Positions 17,326 through 26,127 of a DNA stretch of 64,000 nt are shown here, piece after piece. The notes under the pieces are model-generated. The model was not told the DNA's origin, ran no database searches, and saw only the letters and a program-made list of their open reading frames with translations. The position numbers and the translations under genes are program-made. How positions within the stretch are numbered: position 1 is the stretch's first letter; every line of letters begins with the position of its first letter. The DNA is from an uncultured Ferrimonas sp. (GTDB taxonomy: Bacteria > Pseudomonadota > Gammaproteobacteria > Enterobacterales > Shewanellaceae), in contig NZ_CANLCI010000009.1 in assembly GCF_947489035.1 (NCBI RefSeq), positions 62,001 through 126,000 of the forward strand. Direction: 5' to 3'.

Positions 17326-19227
17326 TTACGTCAGCGCCGCTTCCGCTTTAGGCTGCATCAGCATCTCGTCACCCAGCCGCTTAAAGCCGTTGTAGGGCAT
17401 GCTGGCGAATTGCGTTAACGCTTCTTCATTGGGAATGTCAGCCAAGTACAAAGAAATATTCAAGGTTTGCAACGTGTTGAACATAGTGCGGCACATCTCA
17501 GCCTGCATTGGCGAATGGGGCATGGCACTAAAGGCCGGATCCAATTTTACGTAGTCCGGTCGCAGCCAACTGATGTAATCCAGCTCCACCAAGTGCATCC
17601 CAAAATGGTTCACTCCCAGCTTGTAACCGAGGTTTTTAAGCTCCGATCGCAACCGTTTTACCGCATCGGGCGCCGCCAACACCTGCCGTTCACTTATCTC
17701 AAACTGAAAGGCGTACTCTTTTTGCTGTAAGAAACGGCTAAGCCACCGGCCAAACTCAGGATCTTCCACACTTTGGGGCACCAGGTTAAACACCACCGGA
17801 GTGAATTTAATCTCTAAATCGGCGGCGGCGCGGATTTTACTTTTTTCAAAATCATTAGCGAGACTGAGCATCTTCAAATAGGGCAACAGCTCTTGTTCGC
17901 TCATCAAGCGGCCATTCACATCCAGTTCAATGTCCAAATCCAACTGGATCCGATCCCCAGCGGCGTCCACCACCGGATGCGCGACAAAACGAAAGTGGGC
18001 TTCGTGCACCGCCTGCGTTAAGGCATTACGCCACTGCTGACGAAACAGCGGCGCTTCCGCCGGCTGTTGATACCAGCAGATCTGATCCGGTGCGGTGATC
18101 GCCTGCACTAAGGCGTTGTCTGCTTGGGCTAGGATCTCTTCCGCTTTGCCCTGCAAATGCTTTTGCACCACACCTACGCCATAAGGGGCGCTGATGTTGA
18201 GATCGCTGTCTTTGTAGGTTTGTGAGGTCAGCTGCTGCAAGGCGTTAACTGCCTGTTGGTAATCGGCGCTGCTGACCACAATCAAAAAATCTTCGGCGCT
18301 GATCCGTGCCGCCAGCAATCCCGGTTGGCTACTGACCAGCTCGCGCACTTTACGGGAAAAATTAGCCACCAGTTCGTCGCGATATTCAAAGCCAAACTTC
18401 AGCCGAACGTCTTCTAAGAACTTCATGTTAATCAGCACCAATACCCCCGCTTCGGCTTCGCGCAACCACGAATCAATGCGCTCCACAATGAAGGCGCGAT
18501 TGGGCAATTCGGACACCTGATCGGTTAACAGTGCCCGTTTCAAGGTATCCACCTGTTTGTGGTAGCCGTCCAATTCCCACTTCAGCTTTTTTGCCAGTGC
18601 ATTGATGGCATTCGTGATCTTGCCCAGCTCTTGGCTTTCAGGTACCGCCAACGGCAAGGAAAACTTCAAGCGACTGAGATCTTCGGCTCGCTGCGACAGC
18701 AACAACAAAGGCGCCAATTGCCGTTTCACCCCAACGGAGATCGCCAGCAGCGCCAACAACAACCACAGCAGCACCATGACACTCAGCATCGCGGTTTGCT
18801 GCCACCACAACTGGTAATAGCGGCCGCTATTGCTTAGGGCAAAGAGCGTGGCGGTTGGTAAGGCATCGCGATCGATGCGCGCTTGCAGTGGCGTATCGCT
18901 AAACAGCGGCAGCGCCGAAACGAGGGCGGGATATTGGGCGGCGGTGGTGAAACGCTGGTTAAGGTTGTTGCCATCGGCCTCGATGCGAATGCTGTGGAAT
19001 AACGCTAAGGCCGACGGGCTGGCCAGAAGGCTGAGATCAAAGGCTTGATCTCGCTGCCATTGCTGTTGCAGTTGCAGCCGAAAACGCTGCAGTTGCTGAC
19101 TGGACTCTTGCTGCTGTTGCAGCTGCAATTGATCGGCAAGCCAATAACAGCTTAATGGCAGCAGCACCAACGCCACAACAATGCTGATTGCTGCCACTCG
19201 AACCACTAGCTGTCGAAATAACGTCAT
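17326..19227 (-). CDS. CsrD/MshH-like membrane protein with degenerate GGDEF and EAL domains (copy 2)
   Basis: 633 residues: TM ~9-32, periplasmic region, TM ~145-168, HAMP-like segment, then DQVSELPNRAF (degenerate start of a GGDEF fold), GGDEF site reading SAEDF (~310-314), EAL signature replaced by IEL (~433-435), FEISERQ and NHFGMHLVELDY in place of the DDFG loop, and YVKLDPAF. Catalysis is unlikely in either domain. The layout and the LLAARISAEDF context resemble E. coli CsrD (LLARYHRSDF). It is a diverged paralogue of the 6341-8242 protein. Direct regulation of RNA decay or c-di-GMP sensing are both possible. Confidence 0.78.
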   Translation of the reverse strand: MTLFRQLVVRVAAISIVVALVLLPLSCYWLADQLQLQQQQESSQQLQRFRLQLQQQWQRDQAFDLSLLASPSALALFHSIRIEADGNNLNQRFTTAAQYPALVSALPLFSDTPLQARIDRDALPTATLFALSNSGRYYQLWWQQTAMLSVMVLLWLLLALLAISVGVKRQLAPLLLLSQRAEDLSRLKFSLPLAVPESQELGKITNAINALAKKLKWELDGYHKQVDTLKRALLTDQVSELPNRAFIVERIDSWLREAEAGVLVLINMKFLEDVRLKFGFEYRDELVANFSRKVRELVSSQPGLLAARISAEDFLIVVSSADYQQAVNALQQLTSQTYKDSDLNISAPYGVGVVQKHLQGKAEEILAQADNALVQAITAPDQICWYQQPAEAPLFRQQWRNALTQAVHEAHFRFVAHPVVDAAGDRIQLDLDIELDVNGRLMSEQELLPYLKMLSLANDFEKSKIRAAADLEIKFTPVVFNLVPQSVEDPEFGRWLSRFLQQKEYAFQFEISERQVLAAPDAVKRLRSELKNLGYKLGVNHFGMHLVELDYISWLRPDYVKLDPAFSAMPHSPMQAEMCRTMFNTLQTLNISLYLADIPNEEALTQFASMPYNGFKRLGDEMLMQPKAEAALT

Positions 19228-19287
19228 TGTCGGCTCCCGTCCTTAACCACCATGCATCCGCTGAAATCCAGCCCTGTCGCACACTAC

Positions 19288-19308
19288 TTTTAGTATAAGA
19301 CACTAAAA
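19288..19308. repeat. Perfect 7-bp inverted repeat in the CsrD-like copy 2 promoter region
   Basis: TTTTAGT - 7 nt - ACTAAAA, 60-80 bp upstream of the 19227 start. It overlaps a TATACT (minus strand, 19292-19297) that could be a -10 hexamer, so it may be an operator. No known protein is assigned. Confidence 0.35.
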
Positions 19309-19363
19309 AATAGTCGGTTAAATTCGATCGCGACAGCCATGTAAACGATTAAAACGGGCCGGA

Positions 19364-20350
19364 TCAGTTCACCGCAATTTGCCAACCAACGGTTTCAATG
19401 AACTCTTCAAGGCCATCGGCTTGGTAGCTCAGCTGCTCACAGCGCGTTTGCACCGACTCATGCAGATAGTGATTTGGCTGTAAGCGACGGCGGCCACGAC
19501 CAAAGTAATTCACAAAGGTAGAGCGCGCTTGCGGGATCGACGCCAACGGATTGGGGTTGAGCTCGGCGTAGATCCCGGCGTCAAACTCTAAGCCCGCCTC
19601 TGTGGCTTGGTTGACCATCCACGCCAGTGGCAGATCCCCCAATAAACCTTGGCCATCGTGCTCAATCTCTAAGCCACCTAACTGTTGATGATCGCCGCTA
19701 AACCACACCTGTTGCAGGTTAACGCCATCAAGTTCATCCCAACAGGCTTGCACGTAGTCGCCGCGGGTTTCATCCAAAGCCAACGCATGGCGACCAGTAC
19801 GTACACAGCTCGGTACGGTGGCGTTGTCGTACACCGAGTAATCATCCAAATTGCCCAAGTAACGGGCGGGCACCCCATGCTCACCTACGCAGTCAAACAG
19901 GCCCACTAGGCGCACTTCGGCTTGTTCATTTACCGCAAAATGGCTGCGAAACTGCACGGCGGCCGGATCGTTGCTGTCCATCCGCAACTGCCAGTACAAG
20001 GCTAACGCTCGTTCCGCCTGCGCCAAGTGGTGCTTTTGCAGCACGCCACAGACATCAATCAAGCCGGTGAGCAAGCGCATCAAAAATGCGCCGTAGGAAA
20101 AACCAAAGCAGTAGAGCAGATCCCCAGCTTGGTAGTTCTGGATAATAAATCGGTAGGCTTGCAACAGATCCCGCTCTAATCGAGCTTGATTTGGCACCCC
20201 CGCTTTTGCCGGCTCAAAATAGCTCAGCTGCACATGGTCGTTATCGTCGTTCGGTGCCAAGTAGCGCGCTAACCGCGCTACGTTACTTTGCTGGTGTAAG
20301 CCGCTGCGGCCATCCCATTCGCCATCGGCGCAAAGTACGATTTTTTTCAT
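19364..20350 (-). CDS. DUF2235 alpha/beta-hydrolase family protein
   Basis: 328 residues. N-terminal KKIVLCADGEWDG is the first strand and Asp of DUF2235. LLYCFGFSYGAFLMRLL supplies the GxSxG nucleophile (GFSYG rather than the usual GFSRG), VGLFDCVGEHG the acid region, and VWFSGDHQQLGG the catalytic His region. DUF2235 includes the Tle1 phospholipase effectors of type VI secretion, but no VgrG, PAAR or immunity gene is adjacent and no signal peptide is seen, so a housekeeping intracellular hydrolase is more likely. The substrate is unknown. Confidence 0.8.
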   Translation of the reverse strand: MKKIVLCADGEWDGRSGLHQQSNVARLARYLAPNDDNDHVQLSYFEPAKAGVPNQARLERDLLQAYRFIIQNYQAGDLLYCFGFSYGAFLMRLLTGLIDVCGVLQKHHLAQAERALALYWQLRMDSNDPAAVQFRSHFAVNEQAEVRLVGLFDCVGEHGVPARYLGNLDDYSVYDNATVPSCVRTGRHALALDETRGDYVQACWDELDGVNLQQVWFSGDHQQLGGLEIEHDGQGLLGDLPLAWMVNQATEAGLEFDAGIYAELNPNPLASIPQARSTFVNYFGRGRRRLQPNHYLHESVQTRCEQLSYQADGLEEFIETVGWQIAVN

Positions 20351-20462
20351 TGCTTATTTAACCTGTAATTAGTGGCACCACGATGGCCGACATCATATCA
20401 ATCCACACCCCAGTTTGCTGCAGTTGCCGCACAGGAATGGATTGATATCGACGCCGAAACGC

Positions 20463-20491
20463 AAAAGACCCAGCACAAGGCTGGGTCTTTT
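20463..20491. terminator. Terminator of nrfA (bidirectional)
   Basis: 12-bp perfect stem with flanking A and T runs (arms 20463-20474 and 20480-20491), 5-nt loop, ~20 bp after the nrfA stop. Confidence 0.92.
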
Positions 20492-20509
20492 CTAGCTAGT
20501 AGCTACCGC

Positions 20510-21874
20510 TTAGTGAGCTTGGTAGTTCCACTCGCCTTTAACGCGCTTTTCCAAGAATTCTTTCTTGTCAGCGTTCAGCTTCTTCATGTCCCACATGGCC
20601 GCTTTTTGAGCTGCCGCTTTGGTGGACAGATCAGGCAGGGCAACTGGTTGCTTAACGCCGTGCTTAGTCAGAACTTTCTTCAGTTCGTCTTGAGCTTGCT
20701 GACCGAAGTCTTGAGCTGCTTCCAGCAGGCGCAGGCCTTCAGCTGGGTTGTGAACCGCGATGCCGTGAGAAGCGATGGCGAAATCCCAACGCCACTGAGC
20801 TTTACGGATCAGATCCAGAGACTTCGCCATTTCAGCTTCGGTTGCACCAGCATCCCAAGCCGCTTTAGCTTCGAAGTGAGCGCGAACGATCAGTACTTCA
20901 GCAGCCAGTTTCTGTTCGTTGATCTCAGCTTTGTTCGCTTCGATGGTTTCTTTCAGTTCCGCTTTGCTGTCGTGACAATCAGCACAAGTGGTGTCGAAAG
21001 CGTCCAGCGCGTTGCCTACGTTGTGATCAGAGTATTCCTGACCTTTCGCGTTCTCTTTCTTAGGCATGTGACAGGTAATACAGGTAACGCCCATCTCTGC
21101 GTGAGAAGAAGTAGACCAAGTCTCAAACTCAGGGTGCTGAGCTTTCAGCATTGGTGCTTTAGAGATCTTGTGAGTCCAATCTTTGAACTTGATGCCGTCG
21201 TAGTAGGTTTCTGCGTCTTCACCAGAGAAACCAACTTCCCAAGGGAAGCGAACGTTCTTGTCGTCAGTCTTATCGAAGTAGTATTCAACGTGACATTGAC
21301 CACAGGTCTGAGCCGCTTGCATCTCTGCTTCTTGCTCTTCGAACTTCAGGCCACGTTTTTCCATTGCGCGCTTAGCGTATGGACGAGACATGGTGTTTTC
21401 AGAAGAACCTGGAACGTGACAATCAGCACAGCCGATGCTGTTGCTCATTTCGCTGCCCCATTTGCCCCACTTGTTGTTGTTGAAGGTACCTTCACCAATC
21501 TTGTCGTACATGCGTGGCACGTCAGGTGCTTTACAAGACCAACATGCGGCAGCCATTGGGCCATCGGTGTCGCCTTTAGGAGCGCCAGTACGCAGGGTGT
21601 TCATTACGTCAACCAGGGCGTAGTAGTGACCACGGGCCTTGTTGTAATCTTTAGAGAAGCCGTAACCAGCAAACATGATTGCCAGGTTTGGATCGTCTTT
21701 GATCAAATCAACGATTTCAGAGGTTTCTTTGGTGGTGGCCCAAGAGTTGTACTGGTCTGGGAATTGACCTTTCCAGTTCTCGTTTACCGCGTCTTTTTCG
21801 GTCACTTTTGCTGTTGCAACAGTTGCTACGCCAGCCAGTGCCATGGCTACAATAATTTTGTTTAGAGTTTTCAT
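20510..21874 (-). CDS. nrfA: Ammonia-forming cytochrome c nitrite reductase (c552)
   Basis: 454 residues from the ATG at 21874, chosen among three consecutive ATGs because GAGG then stands 6 nt upstream. A signal peptide ends VATVATA. It is a pentaheme periplasmic enzyme: the catalytic haem site CWSCK (Lys as axial ligand) and four CxxCH sites (CADCH, CGQCH, CITCH, CADCH), plus HVEYYF with the calcium-site and active-site Tyr. It reduces nitrite to ammonium in anaerobic respiration. No nrfBCD genes follow, as in Shewanella, where electrons come from the CymA quinol dehydrogenase. Codon use is more biased than in neighbours, which suits a highly expressed gene. Confidence 0.97.
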   Translation of the reverse strand: MKTLNKIIVAMALAGVATVATAKVTEKDAVNENWKGQFPDQYNSWATTKETSEIVDLIKDDPNLAIMFAGYGFSKDYNKARGHYYALVDVMNTLRTGAPKGDTDGPMAAACWSCKAPDVPRMYDKIGEGTFNNNKWGKWGSEMSNSIGCADCHVPGSSENTMSRPYAKRAMEKRGLKFEEQEAEMQAAQTCGQCHVEYYFDKTDDKNVRFPWEVGFSGEDAETYYDGIKFKDWTHKISKAPMLKAQHPEFETWSTSSHAEMGVTCITCHMPKKENAKGQEYSDHNVGNALDAFDTTCADCHDSKAELKETIEANKAEINEQKLAAEVLIVRAHFEAKAAWDAGATEAEMAKSLDLIRKAQWRWDFAIASHGIAVHNPAEGLRLLEAAQDFGQQAQDELKKVLTKHGVKQPVALPDLSTKAAAQKAAMWDMKKLNADKKEFLEKRVKGEWNYQAH

Positions 21875-21926
21875 CATCATCCTCACTATTCGCTACAGGT
21901 GTCGCGAAGTTCGATGACAGAGTATG

Positions 21927-21976
21927 TACTCATATATACCCATAAAATACCCCTTTGGGGGTAGATGGGTACTTAT
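21927..21976. promoter_or_regulatory. NarP/NarL heptamer cluster upstream of nrfA
   Basis: A 7-2-7 inverted pair TACCCCT-TT-GGGGGTA at 21948-21963 is flanked by further heptamers fitting TACYYMT: TACTCAT (21927), TACCCAT (21937), ATGGGTA on the opposite strand (21965) and TACTTAT (21970). NarP binds 7-2-7 sites, so nitrate/nitrite control of nrfA through NarQ-NarP is likely. Confidence 0.75.
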
Positions 21977-21991
21977 GCAAACCAGATCACT
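21976..21991. promoter_or_regulatory. Possible CRP site upstream of nrfA
   Basis: TGCAA-N6-TCACT matches 7 of 10 positions of TGTGA-N6-TCACA. CRP, rather than FNR, governs anaerobic respiration genes in Shewanella. The match is moderate only. Confidence 0.35.
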
Positions 21992-22128
21992 TTTCACTGT
22001 TTGTCATAATGAAAAAAGTTCGATAAAACAGCAAAAAAACCTCTTTCGACAACCACATCAGTTGCACAATAAAAGTGACCATTGGCACAATTATCACTGC
22101 CCAGCCGTAACCGGAGTAAAATTATTCA

Positions 22129-22428
22129 ATGTGTGAACAGCAGTGGTACTTTTACCTGATCGAAACTAAATCGGGCAGCCTTTATACCGGCATCACCACC
22201 GACGTTAGCCGCCGTTTTAGCGAGCACCAAGCGAATGGGCCCAAAACCGCCCGCAGCCTGAGGGGCAAAGGCCCCTTAACACTGCGCTTTCAACAACGCG
22301 GAGGGGATAAGAGCAATGCCCTTAAATTGGAGTACCGGATCAAGCGGTTAGCTCGACCGAAGAAGTTGGCGTTGATCGCCGAAACCATCACGGTAGCGCA
22401 GCTGTGGCCGGAGCTAACGCCACCTTAA
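22129..22428 (+). CDS. yhbQ: GIY-YIG nuclease-domain protein, YhbQ family
   Basis: 99 residues. FYLIETKSGSLYTGITTDVSRRFSEHQ is the GIY-YIG core (here FYL...LYTGIT with the catalytic Arg of SRRF), followed by TARSLRGKGPL and the Lys/Arg-rich ALKLEYRIKRL helix of the UPF0213/YhbQ group. These small single-domain proteins have DNA nuclease activity in vitro; their cellular task is not settled. It is divergent from nrfA, and the nrfA regulatory sites lie between them. Confidence 0.88.
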   Translation: MCEQQWYFYLIETKSGSLYTGITTDVSRRFSEHQANGPKTARSLRGKGPLTLRFQQRGGDKSNALKLEYRIKRLARPKKLALIAETITVAQLWPELTPP

Positions 22429-22438
22429 ACAACGGCGC

Positions 22439-23380
22439 TTAGTAGATTTTCGCTTCCCCTTCCGGCCGAGTTTTTAGCACCTTTAAAAACCACATATATT
22501 GCGCCGCATAGGGGCTGATCAGCTGCTCCATCTGCTGGTTCAACAGCCGCGCCTCTTGCTCTTTATCCAGATCATCTAGCGCTAATGGCGCCTGTAGCGA
22601 CACCTCAACTTGGCCACTGTCTACGCAGAATCCCGCGGCTAATGGCACCACCACCGCATTAGCGCATCGGGCAATGCGACTGAGCACCGGCAAGGTGGCT
22701 TTCTGACAACCAAAAAACGGCGCAAAGACGCTTTTATCACGGCCATGATCTTGGTCCGGCAAATAGAACAGGCTATTGCCCTCTTTAAGCGCACGAACGA
22801 TGGTGCTGATCCCCGCCTCGCGGTGGAATAAGCTGCCCCCAAAGCGCACTCGCTGCCGACATGCAAACCAGTTAAAAACCTGATTCCGATGGTGCTTCAC
22901 CATGCCAATCATCGGCAATCCAGTCATCGTCAATGCGACGGCGGCGTATTCAAGCGCAAACATGTGCGGCACTAAAAAGATGATTGAGCGCCCCTCGGCA
23001 CGGGCCTGATTCAGATGCTCAATCCCGTTCAAATTGATCTTTGCCTGCAACGAGGCTTTGCTGTGGATGGCCAAGCCACCCATGCTGATGCTGCTCATCA
23101 AAAAGGTGTGCAGCAGTTCATCAATCAGCTGTTTGCGCTGGGCGTCAGTTTGGTCAGGAAAGCAGTGGCGCAGGTTGGCGCAGGCGATGCGGATGGGCTT
23201 TTTACACAGCGGGCGCGCCAACGGCACCAGCGCTTTGGCCAATCCGATCCGCAGCCGCGTTGGGATCAGCGCCAACAGCGCTAAGGCACCAACAGCCAAC
23301 CAGGCTGGCCAGTTACGAGGGTGAAGCAGTTGTGGACCGAATTGAACTTGGTAGCAGCGGTCCATGGCACTGTGCGGCAT
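22439..23380 (-). CDS. LpxL/LpxM-type lipid A acyltransferase (downstream copy)
   Basis: 313 residues. It has an N-terminal membrane anchor (~28-48), the HX4E catalytic motif in LVPHMFALE, MIGMVKHHRNQVF, and FYLPDQDHG...FAPFFGCQKATLP, and ends MWFLKVLKTRPEGE. It transfers a secondary acyl chain from acyl-ACP to the Kdo2-lipid A precursor at the inner membrane. It is a clear paralogue of the gene just upstream (same blocks) but diverged, so the two may use different chains or act under different conditions. Closer to LpxM than to LpxL by the RPEGE ending. Confidence 0.87.
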   Translation of the reverse strand: MPHSAMDRCYQVQFGPQLLHPRNWPAWLAVGALALLALIPTRLRIGLAKALVPLARPLCKKPIRIACANLRHCFPDQTDAQRKQLIDELLHTFLMSSISMGGLAIHSKASLQAKINLNGIEHLNQARAEGRSIIFLVPHMFALEYAAVALTMTGLPMIGMVKHHRNQVFNWFACRQRVRFGGSLFHREAGISTIVRALKEGNSLFYLPDQDHGRDKSVFAPFFGCQKATLPVLSRIARCANAVVVPLAAGFCVDSGQVEVSLQAPLALDDLDKEQEARLLNQQMEQLISPYAAQYMWFLKVLKTRPEGEAKIY

Positions 23381-23490
23381 GGTTACGTCTCTTTGTTATT
23401 ATCGCTTCGTACCCAATCACCTTACCCTGCCCCGTGGTGCGCAACAACGCTAACGCGCACATCTGTCGCTTTTGTGGCTCGCTAACGCCA

Positions 23491-24453
23491 TCAATGCGTA
23501 TTTTTTGGCCGCCGATAGGGGCTGGGCTCCCCTTCAGGACGGGAATCTAGCAGCTTTAAAATCCACATGTATTGCGTAGGATCCGCGCTGATCATCGCCT
23601 CCAGCTGCTGATTCAATAAGCGCGCATCGCCCTGTGGGCTGCCACTGGGCACCGACGTCATCGGCGCTTGAATGTGCCCAGCAAATTGGCCACTGGCGGG
23701 ATCATAACTGGCGTACATCGGCACCACTACCGCGCCGGTTTTCTCTACCATCTTACCGAGACCCGGCAAGGTTGCTTTGTGGGTCGCAAAAAACGGTACG
23801 TATTCACTTTTGGCCATGCCGTGGTCTTGATCGGGCAGGTAATAAGCCACATACCCTTGCCGTATTTGGTTAAGCAAACGCTCAATCCCATGCTGCCGAG
23901 TAAACAACTTTCCCTTAAAGCGGTTGCGGCCTAATAGCATCGCCCAATCCATCAGTGGGTTGGGGTTTGGTTTCATCATCGCGGTCCAACGTGCTCCGCG
24001 GGAAGCCAGCAGCACCCCTGCAAACTCAATCGCCCAGTTATGGGGGGCCAATAAGATCACTGGCGTGCCCGCATCCAAATGGGGTTGCAGATGCTCGATT
24101 CCATGCAGTTTGATGTGACGTTCTAAGTAGCTTTTGCTGCGTACCGACAAGATCCCGTAAGCCAAGCTGACTTGGGCAGCGCGGGCAAACATTTGCCTAA
24201 GCACCTGTTCGCGGTGGGCATCAGACCAATCAGGGAAACACAAACGCAGATTAATTTCGGCTCGACGTCGGGTGCTGCTGCCTGGCCGCCCCATAAACTT
24301 GGCGATCAGCAACGCCAGTTTATCCCGCACTTGATACGGCACAAACGCCAACAGCCAGATGGTAAACAGCCCCAGCCATAACCCCACATAGCGCGGATGC
24401 AGCATCGACCAAGACAGTTGTGGATCATGGGGATCTGAGGGTTGAGCAGACAT
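23491..24453 (-). CDS. lpxM: Lipid A secondary acyltransferase LpxM-like (upstream copy)
   Basis: 320 residues. The N-terminal LHPRYVGLWLG segment matches E. coli LpxM (FRHPRYWGAWLG). The HX4E motif reads APHNWAIE; YYLPDQDHG, VPFFATHKATLPGLG and YMWILKLLDSRPEGE complete the family pattern. It adds the last acyl chain of lipid A, at the cytoplasmic face of the inner membrane. It is followed after 110 bp by a paralogue in the same direction; no terminator is evident between them. Confidence 0.9.
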   Translation of the reverse strand: MSAQPSDPHDPQLSWSMLHPRYVGLWLGLFTIWLLAFVPYQVRDKLALLIAKFMGRPGSSTRRRAEINLRLCFPDWSDAHREQVLRQMFARAAQVSLAYGILSVRSKSYLERHIKLHGIEHLQPHLDAGTPVILLAPHNWAIEFAGVLLASRGARWTAMMKPNPNPLMDWAMLLGRNRFKGKLFTRQHGIERLLNQIRQGYVAYYLPDQDHGMAKSEYVPFFATHKATLPGLGKMVEKTGAVVVPMYASYDPASGQFAGHIQAPMTSVPSGSPQGDARLLNQQLEAMISADPTQYMWILKLLDSRPEGEPSPYRRPKNTH

Positions 24454-24566
24454 AGAGGGGACGCGCCTTTACAATACAACCACAGCTGGGTTCAACAGCC
24501 GATAAAGGCGCGATATTCTAATGGGCTGGCGTTAAAACGCAACGATTGCGGCACGCCGTTTGCCCG

Positions 24567-24929
24567 TTAATGCGCCCCAAGGGTCGGTTTTACTGGCCCA
24601 ACACGGTATTGATTACGGTAATACAGTAAGTTAATCGCCCGTACCGCCAACAAAGCCGCCAGCAACAGCGGCAGCAGGCTTTGTTGCCAAGACACCAAGC
24701 CGGTAGCCGCCACCAGTAAGATAAACGGCCAGTATTCGTACAACACTTCCGGCATCCAGCCTCGTCGAGGCCGTTTATCTTGGCGTCGATAATTGGAGCG
24801 GAGGATCCAGATGGTCGCCCCCAACAGCATCAGGGTTAACGCGCAAAACTGCCCCAAGCTGCCCAGCTCAAACCACAGCGCCAACATGGCACCACACAAC
24901 AACAATCCATAGGGTTTTAGTTCGTACAT
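24567..24929 (-). CDS. Small membrane protein of unknown function
   Basis: 120 residues from ATG 24929, preferred because it puts a hydrophobic helix near the start and leaves the upstream NUDIX promoter free. Four hydrophobic stretches are visible: LLLCGAMLALWF, FCALTLMLLGATIWIL, FILLVAATGLV and LLPLLLAALLAVRAI; charged loops include RRQDKRPRRG. It ends VGPVKPTLGAH. I recognise no family; it is divergent from the NUDIX gene. Confidence 0.6.
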   Translation of the reverse strand: MYELKPYGLLLCGAMLALWFELGSLGQFCALTLMLLGATIWILRSNYRRQDKRPRRGWMPEVLYEYWPFILLVAATGLVSWQQSLLPLLLAALLAVRAINLLYYRNQYRVGPVKPTLGAH

Positions 24930-25058
24930 TGCCGCCCCACAAGGTGCTCCATCGTCCGCGTGTCGCGCGATGGCACTGGCATAACAACGGCTGTTGCTCA
25001 ATCCAGCTTGCCTATAAGATAGTTGAGCCAACATGAAATAAGACAAGGATGGAGCAGT

Positions 25059-25499
25059 TTGACCGCAACAACAGCGACACGCCCGACGGTCGGCGTCGGC
25101 ATCATCTTGCAACGACAGGATGGCAAGGTACTGCTAGGTAAAAGAAAAAATGCACACGCGCCCTATTGGTCGATCCCTGGTGGACACATGGAAGCGGGGG
25201 AAACTTTTGAACAAACCGCGATCCGCGAGCTGCAAGAGGAAACCGGTGTCAGGCTAGATGCGGTTACGGTGATAGGATTAACCAATAATCTCGCCACCTT
25301 TGCGGCGGAAGGGCTGCACTCCATTTCGGTGTGCGTTTATGCCCGCTACCAAGGGCAACTCATCACCAATCGGGAACCGGATAAATGCGAAGGCTGGCAT
25401 TGGTTCGAGCCAACAGCCCTGCCCCAACCCCATTTTGATGCCAGTGAGCAATCGATAGCCTGCCTGCTGACCAAGCAGTTTTATCAACCTACAGCTTAA
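25059..25499 (+). CDS. NUDIX hydrolase (nucleotide triphosphate type)
   Basis: 146 residues from a TTG at 25059, which has AAGGATGGAG upstream and gives the usual short N terminus before RPTVGVGIIL; a TTG at 25023 is the alternative. The Nudix box GX5EX7REUXEEXGU is complete in GHMEAGETF...RELQEETGV. KVLLGKRKNAHAPYWSIPGGH resembles the NUDT15/MTH2-like branch that cleans up modified nucleotides. Its 3' end overlaps the convergent GNAT gene by 11 bp. Confidence 0.82.
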   Translation: MTATTATRPTVGVGIILQRQDGKVLLGKRKNAHAPYWSIPGGHMEAGETFEQTAIRELQEETGVRLDAVTVIGLTNNLATFAAEGLHSISVCVYARYQGQLITNREPDKCEGWHWFEPTALPQPHFDASEQSIACLLTKQFYQPTA

Positions 25500-25971
25500 T
25501 TGAAAAGAAGCGGTCACACGCATTGTGGCCGCTGTTGCCCCATGGGCCATCCAACTCCACAAAACCTAAGCCGCGGTACAGGTGCTGCGCTTGGGTCATG
25601 GGGCCAAAGGTTTCTAGATAGCAGTGACGGTAGCCCTGCTGTCGCGCGAATTGCAGTAAGCGCACCAGTAAGGATCGTCCCGCCCCTAACCCTCGAGCCG
25701 ATGGCGACAGATACATCTTTTGCAGTTCACAAACGTTATCTAAATGGCACGCAAAAGGCGCCAAACCGGCCCCGCCAAGCACTTCGCCGTGGCGTTCTAC
25801 CACCAAATAACGGCTGTGTTGCGGCTGATAGACTTCGCTCAGGCGATCGATCTCTTTATCTTGCCAAGCAAAACCCGGCTGGTTGGCCCCAAACTCAGTC
25901 AATACCGTGCGAATAATGGTGGCGATGGCGGGATCGTCCTCGCTACCGATGGGGCGTAATTGAAAGCTCAT
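25489..25971 (-). CDS. GNAT-family N-acetyltransferase
   Basis: 160 residues. GNAT motif A is visible as LQKMYLSPSARGLGAGRSLLVRLLQFA (acetyl-CoA pyrophosphate loop RGLGAG), and motif B as CYLETFGPMTQAQHLYRGLGF. It acetylates an unknown amine. GGAGG lies upstream of the ATG. Its 3' end overlaps the convergent NUDIX gene. Confidence 0.85.
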   Translation of the reverse strand: MSFQLRPIGSEDDPAIATIIRTVLTEFGANQPGFAWQDKEIDRLSEVYQPQHSRYLVVERHGEVLGGAGLAPFACHLDNVCELQKMYLSPSARGLGAGRSLLVRLLQFARQQGYRHCYLETFGPMTQAQHLYRGLGFVELDGPWGNSGHNACDRFFSIKL

Positions 25972-26127
25972 CTATCCTCCGCTATATGACTGAAATTTAT
26001 TGCCAAATAACAACAATTATAGCGAGCTAGTGACAACCTGCGACAACAATTTAATCCGTCGAGTAACCGCAGCGGTTTCAATAAAATCGCCTAAAATCAG
26101 GGTATCAAACAGCAGGGATAGGGGCCG

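Noticed and set aside
19364-20350. A type VI secretion toxin module
   Set aside because: No vgrG, hcp, PAAR, adaptor or immunity gene lies nearby.
20372-21865. A 497-codon open frame on the plus strand opposite nrfA
   Set aside because: It mirrors nrfA exactly, whose five haem motifs prove the minus strand. The antisense product shows only low-complexity Phe/Val/Arg-rich sequence; it is open because of the strong codon bias of nrfA.
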